Assembly: GCF_002778315.1 (NCBI RefSeq)
Contig: NZ_NESA01000003.1
Span: 226,522 to 290,521, forward strand
Direction: 5' to 3'
Length of the DNA stretch: 64,000 bases
DNA from: Limnohabitans sp. JirII-31
GTDB lineage: Bacteria > Pseudomonadota > Gammaproteobacteria > Burkholderiales > Burkholderiaceae_C
Each line of letters opens with the position of its first letter. The first letter of the stretch is position 1. The notes below the pieces were generated by a model that was not told the DNA's origin, did no database searches, and worked only from the letters and a program-made list of their open reading frames with translations. The translations under genes and the position numbers were made by a program. This document shows positions 44,812-53,679 of this stretch, one piece after another.

Positions 44812-46518
44812 ATGACCCCACAAGACATCCTCGCCCAGTTCGGTCCGCGTGAAGCCATGGAATACGACGTGGTCGTCGTCGGTGGCGGGCCCGGCGGTTT
44901 GGCCACGGCCATTCGCATCAAACAACTGGCCAACGAAAGCGGCCAAGACGTGTCGGTGGTGGTGCTCGAAAAAGGCTCAGAGCCCGGCGCGCACATCTTG
45001 TCGGGGGCGGTGATGGACCCCCAAGCACTGACCGAGTTGATTCCCAACTGGAAAGAACTGGGTTGCCCCCTGAACCAAGAGGTCACAGGCGACGATTTGT
45101 TGATGTTGACCGAAACAGGTGCCACCCGCACCCCAAACTGGTTGATGCCACGCAACTTCCACAACGACGGGTGCTATGTGGTGTCGTTGAGCAATGTGGT
45201 GAAGTGGATGGCAGCACACGCCGAGTCGATTGGCGTGGAAATCTTTCCAGGCTTTGCCGCTGCCGAGGTGCTCTACAACGACGATGCTGCCGCACATGGT
45301 GGTGTCGCTTCAGTCAAGGGCGTGGCCACCGGCAACCTAGGCATTGGCAAAGACGGTGAACCCACCGACAACTTCCAGCTCGGCATGGCGTTGCATGCCA
45401 AATACACCGTGTTTGCAGAAGGCGCACGGGGTCACCTTGGCAAACAAGTGATTGCCAAATACAAACTCAACCAAGGTCGCGATGCGCAGACCTACGCCAT
45501 CGGCATCAAAGAGCTGTGGGAAGTGGACCCCGCCAAAGCCAAACCCGGTCTGGTGGTACACACCTCGGGCTGGCCCATGCAAGACGACACCTTTGGTGGT
45601 GGCTTTCTGTACCACCTGGAAGACAACAAGGTCACCCTGGGCTTCGTGCTCGGTCTCGACTACAAAAACCCCTGGCTCAGCCCATTCGAAGAAATGCAGC
45701 GCTGGAAAACGCACCCTGCGATTCGCGCCCACCTGGAAGGCGGCAAACGCATTGGCTATGGCGCACGCGCCATCAACAACGGGACGCCTCAGGCCTTGCC
45801 CAAAACGGTGTTCCCAGGTGGGGCATTGATCGGCTGCGATGCGGGTTACCTCAACGCCGCACGCATCAAAGGCAGCCATGCCGCCATCAAGAGCGGCGCC
45901 TTGGCCGGTGAAGCGGCGTTCGAAGCTGTGACCGCAGGCCGCAGCAGCGACGAATTGAGTGCCTACCCCCAGGCCTTTGAAGCCAGCTGGCTGGCCCGTG
46001 AGTTGGACAAGTACCGCAACTTCAAACTGTGGTTCAAAAAAGGCATGGCCGTGGGTACCCTGATGACCGGCATTGAGCAGTGGCTGTTGCCCAAGATCGG
46101 CATCGACACGCCGCCGTGGACCCTGCATGGCCACAAGCCGGACCATCTGAGCCTCAAGCCCGCCGCCGAATGCGCCAAGATTGATTACCCCAAACCCGAT
46201 GGTCAGCTCACCTTTGACCGTCTGAGTTCGGTGTTCATCAGCAACACCAACCACGAAGAGAACCAGCCCGCGCACCTGACACTCAAAGACGCCACCGTGC
46301 CCGTGCACATCAACCTGGCGCAATACGCAGGGCCCGAGAGCCGCTACTGCCCGGCCGGTGTGTATGAGTTTGTCAAGAACGACGACAACTCGGACCGCTT
46401 GCAAATCAACGCACAAAACTGCGTGCACTGCAAAACCTGCGACATCAAAGACCCCACCCAAAACATCGTCTGGGTCACACCCGAAGGCGGTGGCGGCCCC
46501 AACTACAGCGGCATGTGA
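44812..46518 (+). CDS. Electron transfer flavoprotein-ubiquinone oxidoreductase
   Basis: ETF-QO passes electrons from ETF, and so from acyl-CoA and other dehydrogenases, to the quinone pool. The 568-residue product has an N-terminal FAD fold (DVVVVGGGPGGLATAIR), the membrane-associated quinone-binding region and a C-terminal 4Fe-4S motif CVHCKTCDIKDP preceded by CPAGVYEF. Length and motifs match the bacterial family. It begins a short unit with gcvH; the SDR/thioesterase pair is divergent from it. Confidence 0.96.
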   Translation: MTPQDILAQFGPREAMEYDVVVVGGGPGGLATAIRIKQLANESGQDVSVVVLEKGSEPGAHILSGAVMDPQALTELIPNWKELGCPLNQEVTGDDLLMLTETGATRTPNWLMPRNFHNDGCYVVSLSNVVKWMAAHAESIGVEIFPGFAAAEVLYNDDAAAHGGVASVKGVATGNLGIGKDGEPTDNFQLGMALHAKYTVFAEGARGHLGKQVIAKYKLNQGRDAQTYAIGIKELWEVDPAKAKPGLVVHTSGWPMQDDTFGGGFLYHLEDNKVTLGFVLGLDYKNPWLSPFEEMQRWKTHPAIRAHLEGGKRIGYGARAINNGTPQALPKTVFPGGALIGCDAGYLNAARIKGSHAAIKSGALAGEAAFEAVTAGRSSDELSAYPQAFEASWLARELDKYRNFKLWFKKGMAVGTLMTGIEQWLLPKIGIDTPPWTLHGHKPDHLSLKPAAECAKIDYPKPDGQLTFDRLSSVFISNTNHEENQPAHLTLKDATVPVHINLAQYAGPESRYCPAGVYEFVKNDDNSDRLQINAQNCVHCKTCDIKDPTQNIVWVTPEGGGGPNYSGM

Positions 46519-46523
46519 TTGTT

Positions 46524-46889
46524 ATGACCCACAAATACCACCAAGAACATACCTGGGTTCGCATCGACGGCGGCTCGGCCACGGTCGGCATCACCACCCA
46601 TGCCCAAGATACTCTCGGCGACATCGTGTTTGTCGACTTCGCAGAGGTGGGTAAAACCTTTGCCCAAGGCAGCGTGGCCGGTGTGGTGGAGTCGGTCAAA
46701 GCGGCCGCTGACGTGCACATGCCAGCCAGCGGCACAGTGACAGAAGTCAATGAAGCCTTGCGCGCCGACCCGTCATTGGCCAACAGCGACCCAGAAGGCG
46801 CAGGTTGGTTTTACAAAGTGCAGTTGAGTGCCCCACAAGAACTCGACAGCTTGATGGACGCCGCAGCCTACCAAGCACACACGGGTTAA
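46524..46889 (+). CDS. gcvH: Glycine cleavage system H protein
   Basis: GcvH is the lipoyl carrier of glycine cleavage. The 121-residue product has the lipoylated lysine K59 in GVVESVKAAADV and the family start YHQEHTWVRIDGG. The GTG nine bases upstream is less likely. The P and T proteins are not in the window, so this copy lies away from the rest of its complex and instead follows ETF-QO by five bases. Its stop overlaps that of the convergent aminotransferase (TTAA). Confidence 0.9.
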   Translation: MTHKYHQEHTWVRIDGGSATVGITTHAQDTLGDIVFVDFAEVGKTFAQGSVAGVVESVKAAADVHMPASGTVTEVNEALRADPSLANSDPEGAGWFYKVQLSAPQELDSLMDAAAYQAHTG

Positions 46890-48034
46890 ACACCCACGCC
46901 TTGAGCTTGAATCAGCTCTGCGAGCACGGCCAAACCACGCTCGGTTTGTGCTTCGTTGGCATGGCTGAAATTCAAACGAAGCTGGCCTGTGCCCTGCGTG
47001 GGGGCGGGCATGAACGGCTCTCCCGGCATAAACGCCACGCCGCGCTCAATCGCCAACGGCAGCAACGCACGCGTGTCGATGGGCTGGCGCAGTGTGAGCC
47101 AAAAAAACAAGCCGCCTGCTGGCTTTTGCCAAGTCGCCAGATGCCCCAAGTGCCGATGCAGCGCAGCATCAAACGCATCACGGCGCGCGCCATAGCGCTG
47201 GGCCAAGGCCTCCAAGCGCAGGCCGCGTGCAGGATCGCGCAATTGCTGCAACACCAACCACTGGCTCATGCGGTTGCTGTGCAAATCGGCGGCTTGCTTC
47301 AACCGGGTCAGCAGCGGTAGCAAAGAAGGTGACGCCACCAAATACCCCAGCCGCAAGCCCGGTGCCAGGCTTTTGGAGAACGAGCCCTGGTACACCCAAG
47401 GTGCTTTTTGAAGACGCGCACACACGGGGCTGCGGTCACAAGCGTCGTACACCAAATCACGGTACGGATCGTCTTCGAACAAAGGCGTGTCAGAGGCATC
47501 GCATGCATTGGCCAAGGCCTCGCGCTCGTCGTGGCTGAGGCAGCGCCCCGTGGGGTTTTGAAAGGTAGGAATGGCATACGCAAATGCAGGCTTGTCGGCA
47601 CGCCATGCTTTGGCATTGATCATTGCAGGGTCGTAGGCCACAAAGCGTGCGCCAAAAAAGCGAAACACCTGCAACGCAGCTAAGTAGGTGGGTGACTCCA
47701 CCGCCACGGGTGTGCCTGGATCGATGAACAACTTGGCGACCAAGTCAATGCCCTGCTGTGAGCCAGACAGCACCAGCACCTGCTCGGGATCACAAGGCAA
47801 GCCCTGGGTGTTCAAGTCACGCGCAATGTGTTGGCGCAAATCCCACTCGCCCTCGCTCCCACCGTACTGCAACACGTCGGGTGGCATACCTTCAAGACTG
47901 AACGACGGAAAACTATCGGGTGCGGGCAGGCCACCGGCAAAAGAGACCATGCCCGGTTGGTCGATAACCGCCAGAATTTCGCGGATCGGAGAAGCATGTA
48001 AATCTTGAACACGTGCAGACAGGTGGAGGTTCAT
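46886..48034 (-). CDS. PLP-dependent aminotransferase (class I/II)
   Basis: The 382-residue product belongs to the fold-type I aminotransferases related to LysN and the MocR C-terminal domain. The PLP lysine is in GSFSKSLAPGLRLGYL; the aspartate in EDDPYRDL is also present. It could be a 2-aminoadipate, branched-chain or aromatic aminotransferase. It is a paralogue of the gene at 49137 two kilobases away, but is divergent from a MarR gene that may control it. Confidence 0.88.
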   Translation of the reverse strand: MNLHLSARVQDLHASPIREILAVIDQPGMVSFAGGLPAPDSFPSFSLEGMPPDVLQYGGSEGEWDLRQHIARDLNTQGLPCDPEQVLVLSGSQQGIDLVAKLFIDPGTPVAVESPTYLAALQVFRFFGARFVAYDPAMINAKAWRADKPAFAYAIPTFQNPTGRCLSHDEREALANACDASDTPLFEDDPYRDLVYDACDRSPVCARLQKAPWVYQGSFSKSLAPGLRLGYLVASPSLLPLLTRLKQAADLHSNRMSQWLVLQQLRDPARGLRLEALAQRYGARRDAFDAALHRHLGHLATWQKPAGGLFFWLTLRQPIDTRALLPLAIERGVAFMPGEPFMPAPTQGTGQLRLNFSHANEAQTERGLAVLAELIQAQGVGV

Positions 48035-48052
48035 GGCAATGATCCGATAAAT

Positions 48053-48067
48053 GTCAATCTTATTGAC
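48053..48067. promoter_or_regulatory. Predicted MarR operator 1
   Basis: GTCAATCTTATTGAC is a perfect 6-3-6 palindrome, 18 bases before the aminotransferase ATG. It lies in the AT-rich divergent region between that gene and the MarR gene. Confidence 0.6.
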
Positions 48068-48092
48068 CTTTTATCTTAAAGCAAACCCACTT

Positions 48093-48108
48093 ATCATGTC
48101 AACATGAT
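48093..48108. promoter_or_regulatory. Predicted MarR operator 2, over the MarR start
   Basis: ATCATGTCAACATGAT is a perfect 7-2-7 palindrome that contains the ATG of the MarR gene (48104). Its centre is about four helical turns from operator 1. Both share the GTCAA core, so one protein could bind both. Confidence 0.55.
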
Positions 48109-48541
48109 TGACCTATCCAGTACGCCATCCAGTCAAGCCATTGAGCAGATGTATTTTGCGTACCGTGCTTTCACTGAGCAGCCCGACCGCATGCTCGACA
48201 AGCGCGGACTCAGCCGGGTGCACCACCGCATCTTGTACTTTGTGGGGGCACGACCGCACACCACGGTCAACGATCTGCTGGCCACGCTCAAGGTCAGCAA
48301 GCAAGCCTTGAACGCGCCCTTGCGTCAACTCATTGAAATGGGACTGATCGCCAACAACACTGCCGCCCATGATGGGCGCGTGCGCCAATTGGTGCTGACC
48401 AAAGCAGGCGCGCAGCTAGAAGCACAACTGACCGGCACCCAAGTCAAGCAGTTGCAAGCGGCTTTTGACCAAGCAGGCCCGAAGGCCCAAGCCGGTTGGC
48501 TGGCAGTGATGGGTGTTTTGAGCAACCAAGCCAACAGTTAA
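48104..48541 (+). CDS. MarR family transcriptional regulator
   Basis: The 145-residue product has the MarR winged helix (LSRVHHRILYFVGARPHTTVNDLLATLKVSKQALNAPLRQLIEMGLIANNT) between N- and C-terminal dimer helices. It is divergent from an aminotransferase gene, with two palindromic sites between them, one covering its own start codon. It probably represses itself and the aminotransferase and responds to a small ligand. Confidence 0.9.
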   Translation: MIDLSSTPSSQAIEQMYFAYRAFTEQPDRMLDKRGLSRVHHRILYFVGARPHTTVNDLLATLKVSKQALNAPLRQLIEMGLIANNTAAHDGRVRQLVLTKAGAQLEAQLTGTQVKQLQAAFDQAGPKAQAGWLAVMGVLSNQANS

Positions 48542-48544
48542 CAC

Positions 48545-48853
48545 CTAGCGCGTGGCAAGTTTCGAACGCGTCCAAGCGGGGTCACGTCTTGTGTCTAAAA
48601 CTGCGATCACAGTGACCGCATCACTTTGAACAAGGTAGTAAATAGCGTAGGGGAAACGGCTTCCAAGACTACGGTAAACACCATTGCTGTTGGCATGAAC
48701 ACCCGCATGAATGATGAGCGAGTCAATGTCTGCCGATAAGCTATCAAGAAAGTAGGCACCCAAACCCGCAAGCTGAGCCTGATAAAACCAAAAGCCAGCC
48801 AATAAATCGTCTTGCGCAGCATCTGTGATGCTGATGCTGTTACAACCATTCAA
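48545..48853 (-). CDS. RelE/ParE-type toxin
   Basis: The 102-residue product has the ParE/RelE-like core (DAAQDDLLAGFWFYQAQLAGLGAYFLDSL) and end (YAIYYLVQSDAVTVIAVLDTRRDP). It starts at a TTG at 48853 with AGGAG eight bases before it; no ATG is in frame. It follows, by 28 bases, the addiction-module antitoxin on the same strand. Most relatives are ribonucleases or gyrase poisons. Confidence 0.8.
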   Translation of the reverse strand: MNGCNSISITDAAQDDLLAGFWFYQAQLAGLGAYFLDSLSADIDSLIIHAGVHANSNGVYRSLGSRFPYAIYYLVQSDAVTVIAVLDTRRDPAWTRSKLATR

Positions 48854-48881
48854 AAGGATTTCTCCTCTTTGCCAACACGGA

Positions 48882-49106
48882 TCAGGTAGCAGCTCGGGTC
48901 AGCTCACGCAGGCGGTCTTTTGCGGTCTGCCATGGCGTTGTTTTTTCAACCCCAGCTTGCATGCGGGCCATTCGGTCATTCAGCACTTGCTGATGCCATG
49001 CTGGAATCAGATCAACGCCTTGTTGCTCTGAGAACGACTGCCATAGCAACTCCATCGCCTGTAGGCGATCTTGCGTTGAGAGTTGGGTTAATTCGTGAAG
49101 TTCCAT
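48882..49106 (-). CDS. Addiction module antitoxin (TIGR02574 family)
   Basis: The 74-residue product begins MELHELTQLSTQDRLQAMELLWQSF and ends PWQTAKDRLREL, the layout of the TIGR02574 addiction-module family that neutralises RelE/ParE-type toxins. It lies upstream of the toxin. The pair sits between a MarR gene and the second aminotransferase. Confidence 0.8.
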   Translation of the reverse strand: MELHELTQLSTQDRLQAMELLWQSFSEQQGVDLIPAWHQQVLNDRMARMQAGVEKTTPWQTAKDRLRELTRAAT

Positions 49107-49136
49107 GGCGTCCCCTCGTGTGCGAATCATCTTAAA

Positions 49137-50327
49137 TCACAGCGCCGTTCCCAACCGCGCAATGCCTTCTTGAATTTTGGCCACATCGGCGGTGGCAAAG
49201 CTCAAGCGAATGGCGCTGGTGTCTGGGTCGTTGGCAAAGAACGGCGCGCCTGGCACAAAGGCCACGCCTTTTTCAATCGCACGCTTGGCCAATTCGTTGC
49301 CATCTTTCACTTTGCCACCTGCCCCGGTGAGGTTGGCCCAGAAGAACAGGCCACCCTGCGGTTGGGTGAAGGTCAAGGCGTCGCCCATCTCACGGCGCAG
49401 CGCTTCGCCCATGGCATGCGCGCGCTCACCATACACACGACGCACCGTGGCCAGCGTGGCGGGCATGCGGCCTGCCTTGAGGTACTGCGCCGCCGTGGCT
49501 TGCGCAAAAGTCGACGTGTGAGCGTCGCTGAACTGCTTGCACATGGTGGCGCGTGCCAACAACTCGGGCGGCGCAATCATCCAGCCCAAACGCAAGCCGG
49601 GTGACAGCACTTTGCTCAGCGAGCCGCAGTGCACCAACCAATCACGGCTGCCCGACACGCGGTCGCTCAAGGCCAGCAACGAAGGCGGCGGCGCGTCACC
49701 GAAGTACAAGTCACCGTAGGGGTCGTCTTCCACCACCACGGTTTGGTATTTCACCGCCAGTTCGAGCACACGCAAACGACGCTCCAAACTCAGCATGGCT
49801 CCGCTGGGGTTGCCAAACGTGGGGATCAAATACACCAGCTTGGGTCGGTGCTGCACGATCATCTCTTCGAGTTTGTCCACTTGCACACCGTCGGCATCAA
49901 TGGGCACACCCAACACGTGCGGACCATACAAACGGAAACACTGGATGGTGGCCAAAAACGTAGGACCTTCCACCAGCGCCACGTCGCCTGGGTTGAGCAA
50001 GGTCTTGGCAATCAAGTCGAGCGCCTGCTGGCTGCCCGTGGTCACGATCAGGCCTTCGGGCGACAAACCCGTCACGCCCTTGCTGGCCATGAAGTGGGCC
50101 AACTGTTCGCGCAAAGGGTTGTAGCCCTCGGTAGCGCCATATTGCAAAGCAGCACCGGGCTCTTCGCTCAAGGCACGGGCACTGGCTTCGCGAATGCCCT
50201 CCACATCAAACATGGCGCTGTCTGGAAACCCACCGGCAAAACTGATGATGCCGGGCTTGCCCAACAGCTTGAACAGTTCACGAATGGCAGAGGTTTCTAC
50301 GTTGTTGAGGCGGTCGGCAAATTGCAT
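49137..50327 (-). CDS. PLP-dependent aminotransferase, paralogue
   Basis: The 396-residue product is a fold-type I aminotransferase with the PLP lysine in GSLSKVLSPGLRLGWM and the aspartate in VEDDPYGDL. It resembles LysN-type 2-aminoadipate aminotransferases and is related to the gene at 46886, sharing the same organisation of motifs. The open frame starts at 50558, but MQFADRLNNVETSAIREL is the family start. It is divergent from nth. Confidence 0.9.
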   Translation of the reverse strand: MQFADRLNNVETSAIRELFKLLGKPGIISFAGGFPDSAMFDVEGIREASARALSEEPGAALQYGATEGYNPLREQLAHFMASKGVTGLSPEGLIVTTGSQQALDLIAKTLLNPGDVALVEGPTFLATIQCFRLYGPHVLGVPIDADGVQVDKLEEMIVQHRPKLVYLIPTFGNPSGAMLSLERRLRVLELAVKYQTVVVEDDPYGDLYFGDAPPPSLLALSDRVSGSRDWLVHCGSLSKVLSPGLRLGWMIAPPELLARATMCKQFSDAHTSTFAQATAAQYLKAGRMPATLATVRRVYGERAHAMGEALRREMGDALTFTQPQGGLFFWANLTGAGGKVKDGNELAKRAIEKGVAFVPGAPFFANDPDTSAIRLSFATADVAKIQEGIARLGTAL

Positions 50328-50369
50328 AGGAAGATAATTGGGTTCTGACCCCAATTGATTCGATGGAAT

Positions 50370-51008
50370 ATGAAAAAAGAGCACATTGAGCCATTTTTTG
50401 CGACGCTGAAAGCAGCCAATCCGCAGCCCAATACCGAGTTGGAATATACCAGCGTGTTTGAGTTGCTCACCGCTGTGCTGCTGAGTGCGCAAGCCACCGA
50501 TGTGGGGGTGAACAAGGCCACGCGCAAGCTGTTTCCGGTGGCCAACACGCCGCAACAAATTTTGGATTTAGGGCTTGAAAGTTTGGAGCGTTACATCCAG
50601 ACCATTGGTCTGTACCGCAGCAAAGCCCGTCACCTGATGGAGACCTGTCGCCTCTTGGTGGAACAACACTACGGCGTGGTGCCGCGCACACGTGAAGCGC
50701 TGGAAGCCCTGCCGGGCGTGGGCCGCAAAACCGCCAACGTGGTGTTGAACGTGGCGTTTGGCGAAGCCACCATGGCGGTGGACACACACATTTTCAGAGT
50801 GGGCAACCGCACCGGGCTGGCCCCCGGCAAAACACCGTATGAGGTGGAGATGAAGCTGATGCAGCGCATTCCACCCGAATACTTGGTGGACGCGCACCAT
50901 TGGTTGATCTTGCATGGCCGCTATGTGTGCCAAGCCCGCAAGCCCTTGTGCTGGCAGTGCGCGGTGTCTGACTGTTGCAGCTTCAAACCCAAGACGGCGA
51001 AGCCTTAA
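50370..51008 (+). CDS. nth: Endonuclease III
   Basis: Nth is the DNA glycosylase/AP lyase that removes oxidised pyrimidines. The 212-residue product has the helix-hairpin-helix LEALPGVGRKTANVV, the catalytic Lys/Asp region VDTHIFRVGNR and four Cys of the 4Fe-4S cluster (CQARKPLCWQCAVSDCC). An in-frame ATG five codons upstream lacks the family start. Its stop overlaps the stop of the VOC gene. Confidence 0.97.
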   Translation: MKKEHIEPFFATLKAANPQPNTELEYTSVFELLTAVLLSAQATDVGVNKATRKLFPVANTPQQILDLGLESLERYIQTIGLYRSKARHLMETCRLLVEQHYGVVPRTREALEALPGVGRKTANVVLNVAFGEATMAVDTHIFRVGNRTGLAPGKTPYEVEMKLMQRIPPEYLVDAHHWLILHGRYVCQARKPLCWQCAVSDCCSFKPKTAKP

Positions 51009-51538
51009 ACCAACTCTTTCTCGTGCATCCAAGCGGCGTGTTTGGGCGCGCGTTTGGTTTGGCTCCACTCTTCGAGCATCGCCCATTTCACCTCGTCGAG
51101 CTTTTTGTACATCTCTGGCGTGCCAATGTCACATGCCAATTCGAGGCGGTGACCGTTGGGGTCAAAGAAGTAAATGCTCTTGAAGATGGTGTGGTCGGTC
51201 ACACCCACCACGGCAATGCCTGCCGCTTGCAAGCGGGCTTTGGCTTCTTCTAATTCAGCCACGGTGTCGACTTTGAAGGCCAAGTGCTGCACCCACTCAG
51301 GCGTGTTGGTGTCACGCCCCATCGCGGGTGAGTTGGGCAACTCAAAAAACGCGAGCACATTGCCGTGTCCCGCATCGAGGAACACATGCATGTAGGGGTC
51401 GGGCGCGTGGGTGCTGGGTACTTGGTCTTCGGCAATGGCCAAGACAAAGTCCATGTGGAGGTGCTTGACGTACCACTCCACAGTGGCTTTGGCGTCAAGG
51501 CAGCGGTAGGCCACGTGGTGAATGCGGTTGAGCTTCAT
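51005..51538 (-). CDS. VOC family (glyoxalase/extradiol-like) protein
   Basis: The 177-residue product has a VOC fold with metal ligands in RIHHVAYRCLD and the later EWVQHLAFKV and GHRLELA segments. It could be an extradiol dioxygenase-like or glyoxalase-like enzyme. It is the last gene of a unit with a FAD monooxygenase and DUF2783, so a role in aromatic ring degradation is likely. The frame is open to 51589, but MKLNRIHHVA is the family start. Confidence 0.85.
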   Translation of the reverse strand: MKLNRIHHVAYRCLDAKATVEWYVKHLHMDFVLAIAEDQVPSTHAPDPYMHVFLDAGHGNVLAFFELPNSPAMGRDTNTPEWVQHLAFKVDTVAELEEAKARLQAAGIAVVGVTDHTIFKSIYFFDPNGHRLELACDIGTPEMYKKLDEVKWAMLEEWSQTKRAPKHAAWMHEKELV

Positions 51539-51551
51539 GCGAGTTCTCCTG

Positions 51552-51800
51552 TCAAGGTTGAATGTCTGCGGCCACATCGGCACGTGCAAGGGTCAGGGCT
51601 TCACGCAACACGTGCATATCACCCACATGGTTGGCCAACAGCAAGATGAGCTTGGCGTTGACCAAGGCGCTTTGTGCGTCACTCAGGCCCCGGTGGGTGT
51701 CGATGAGGGCTTGGTAAAAATCATCGCCCGGCGTGAAATCGCGAAAGTAGCGCTTGCCGGCTTCGTTGAAGTTGGGGGCGAGGTTCAGGGTCTGTGTCAT
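51552..51800 (-). CDS. DUF2783 family small protein
   Basis: The 82-residue product (LNLAPNFNEAGKRYFRDFTPGD start) matches the DUF2783 family, which is repeatedly found next to FAD-dependent aromatic monooxygenases. No catalytic residues are evident and its role is unknown. It follows the monooxygenase by 15 bases and precedes the VOC gene by 13. Confidence 0.8.
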   Translation of the reverse strand: MTQTLNLAPNFNEAGKRYFRDFTPGDDFYQALIDTHRGLSDAQSALVNAKLILLLANHVGDMHVLREALTLARADVAADIQP

Positions 51801-51815
51801 GGTCGGCTCCTGGCG

Positions 51816-53477
51816 TCACACATTACAAATGGCACGGTCACGCGCGGCGGCAATCGCGTCGCGGTGGACGCCGCGCCAACGCGCCACCACATGTTGGTCA
51901 GGACGCACCAGCCAGGCACTGCCAGGCTGTGCGTCGTAGCGCTTGGCAAACAGGCCTTGCGCATCGACCAGCACGGTCACGCCGTCCACCGCACCCGCCT
52001 GACGGCTGACCACGATGGGCTCTACCGCCACCGCATCTTGCGCCAAGCGTTGCAGATCACGCAAGGTCTGGGCATCGAGTTGCGCCACCTCGTCCACATA
52101 CACCAAGCACTGAAACCGATGACCGAGTTGGTCGAGCAACCAGTTGCTTTGGCCGTTGCAGGTGATGGGCGCATCGTCCATCGGTGCGCCCGGCAACATG
52201 TCGCCCGCAAACACATCAACGTCGGGGGTATTGAGCACCGAGTGGGTGATGAAGCTCGGCACCGACAAACGGCCCGAGTTGACCAACTTGCGGGCAAACG
52301 GGTGATGCCGCGCCAACTCCAGCGCCGCTTGCCTGAACAGCACGCTGGTGGGGCTCTTGGGCGTGATGAAGTCGGTCGAGCGGGTCGAGTTCAAGATGTT
52401 TTCGTCAGCAGCGTAGACACGCTCGTCGTTGTAGCTCTCCAGCAATGACTCGGGGGCCAAACCCTTAATGACCAGCGCCAGCTTCCACATCAGGCCATCG
52501 GCGTCTTGCAGGCCTGAGTTGGCACCGCGTGCGCCAAACGGCGACACCTGGTGCGCGGCATCGCCCGCAAACAACAAACGCTGGTGCTTGAACTTGTTCA
52601 TGCGCCGGCACTGGAAGGTGTAGATGCTGACCCACTCCAACGCGAACGGACGCTCGTCACCCAGCATGGCTTGGATGCGCGGCACCACCCGCTCGGGCTT
52701 AGTTTCTTCCTCGGGGTCGGCGTCCCAGCCGAGTTGAAAGTCAATGCGCCACACGTTGTCGGCCTGCTTGTGCAAGAGCACACTTTGGCCCCGGTGAAAC
52801 GGAGGGTCAAACCACAAGCGACGCTCGGCGGGAAAGTCGGCTTTCATCACCACATCGGCAATCAAGAAGCGGTCTTTGAACACCTGGCCTTCCATGTCCA
52901 AGCCCAACATGCGGCGTATCGGGCTGCGTGCCCCATCGGCCACCACCAGCCAGTCGGCCTCGATGCTGAACTCACCCTCGGGCGACTCGATGCGCACCAC
53001 CGCATGGTCGGCCTCGGAGGTCACGCCCACCGCTTTGCACTTCCAGCGGATGTCCACGCCCAATTCCAGCGCACGCGCCACCAAGGCTTCTTCCAAATAG
53101 TATTGCTGCAGGTTGATCATGCCGGGGCGCTTGTGCCCCGGCTCTGGAACCAGGTTGAACTGGTACACCTCATCTTCTTGCAAAAAGGTGCGCCCAATGT
53201 TCCAGCTCACGCCTTTGTCGCACAAGGGTTGGCCTATCCCTAAGCGGTCCAAAATTTCCAAGGTGCGTTTGGCGTAGCACACGGCACGCGAGCCCACCGA
53301 CACCGAGTCGTCCTCGTCAAACAGCAACACCTCCAAGCCCTGCAAACGCGCATCCACGGCGGCAGCCAAGCCCACAGGCCCGGCACCGATGACCACCAGA
53401 GGCCGGCGCTGCGGCGGCGTGGTCATCAAATCGGTGGGCGGCACGTAAGCGAATTTCGGGTAGGTGTAAGACCCCAT
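51816..53477 (-). CDS. FAD-dependent aromatic monooxygenase
   Basis: The 553-residue product is a group A flavoprotein monooxygenase. It has the FAD motif VVIGAGPVGLAAAVDARLQG, the DG motif VADGARSPIRRMLG and the GD motif FAGDAAHQVSPFGARGANSGLQDA. The C-terminal thioredoxin-like extension (to about 553) is that of the phenol hydroxylase/MhpA group. It probably hydroxylates a phenolic or hydroxyphenyl acid with NAD(P)H. First gene of the monooxygenase-DUF2783-VOC unit. Confidence 0.9.
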   Translation of the reverse strand: MGSYTYPKFAYVPPTDLMTTPPQRRPLVVIGAGPVGLAAAVDARLQGLEVLLFDEDDSVSVGSRAVCYAKRTLEILDRLGIGQPLCDKGVSWNIGRTFLQEDEVYQFNLVPEPGHKRPGMINLQQYYLEEALVARALELGVDIRWKCKAVGVTSEADHAVVRIESPEGEFSIEADWLVVADGARSPIRRMLGLDMEGQVFKDRFLIADVVMKADFPAERRLWFDPPFHRGQSVLLHKQADNVWRIDFQLGWDADPEEETKPERVVPRIQAMLGDERPFALEWVSIYTFQCRRMNKFKHQRLLFAGDAAHQVSPFGARGANSGLQDADGLMWKLALVIKGLAPESLLESYNDERVYAADENILNSTRSTDFITPKSPTSVLFRQAALELARHHPFARKLVNSGRLSVPSFITHSVLNTPDVDVFAGDMLPGAPMDDAPITCNGQSNWLLDQLGHRFQCLVYVDEVAQLDAQTLRDLQRLAQDAVAVEPIVVSRQAGAVDGVTVLVDAQGLFAKRYDAQPGSAWLVRPDQHVVARWRGVHRDAIAAARDRAICNV

Positions 53478-53679
53478 GGGGCATGTCTCCTGCTTTTTTT
53501 AGATGTGCTAATGTCTCACGCAGAAGTTTAACATTGGTAAATTCGTTTCTCTAATCGAAATTTCAAAGAGATCAAACCAAGTAACACCGAGCTTACGCTT
53601 TTGTACTCAAAGAATGAAAAAAGAGATTTGGGTCAGCGTGTCGCCTTGAAGCAAGCTCATTGGATGTCAATCTTGAAAA

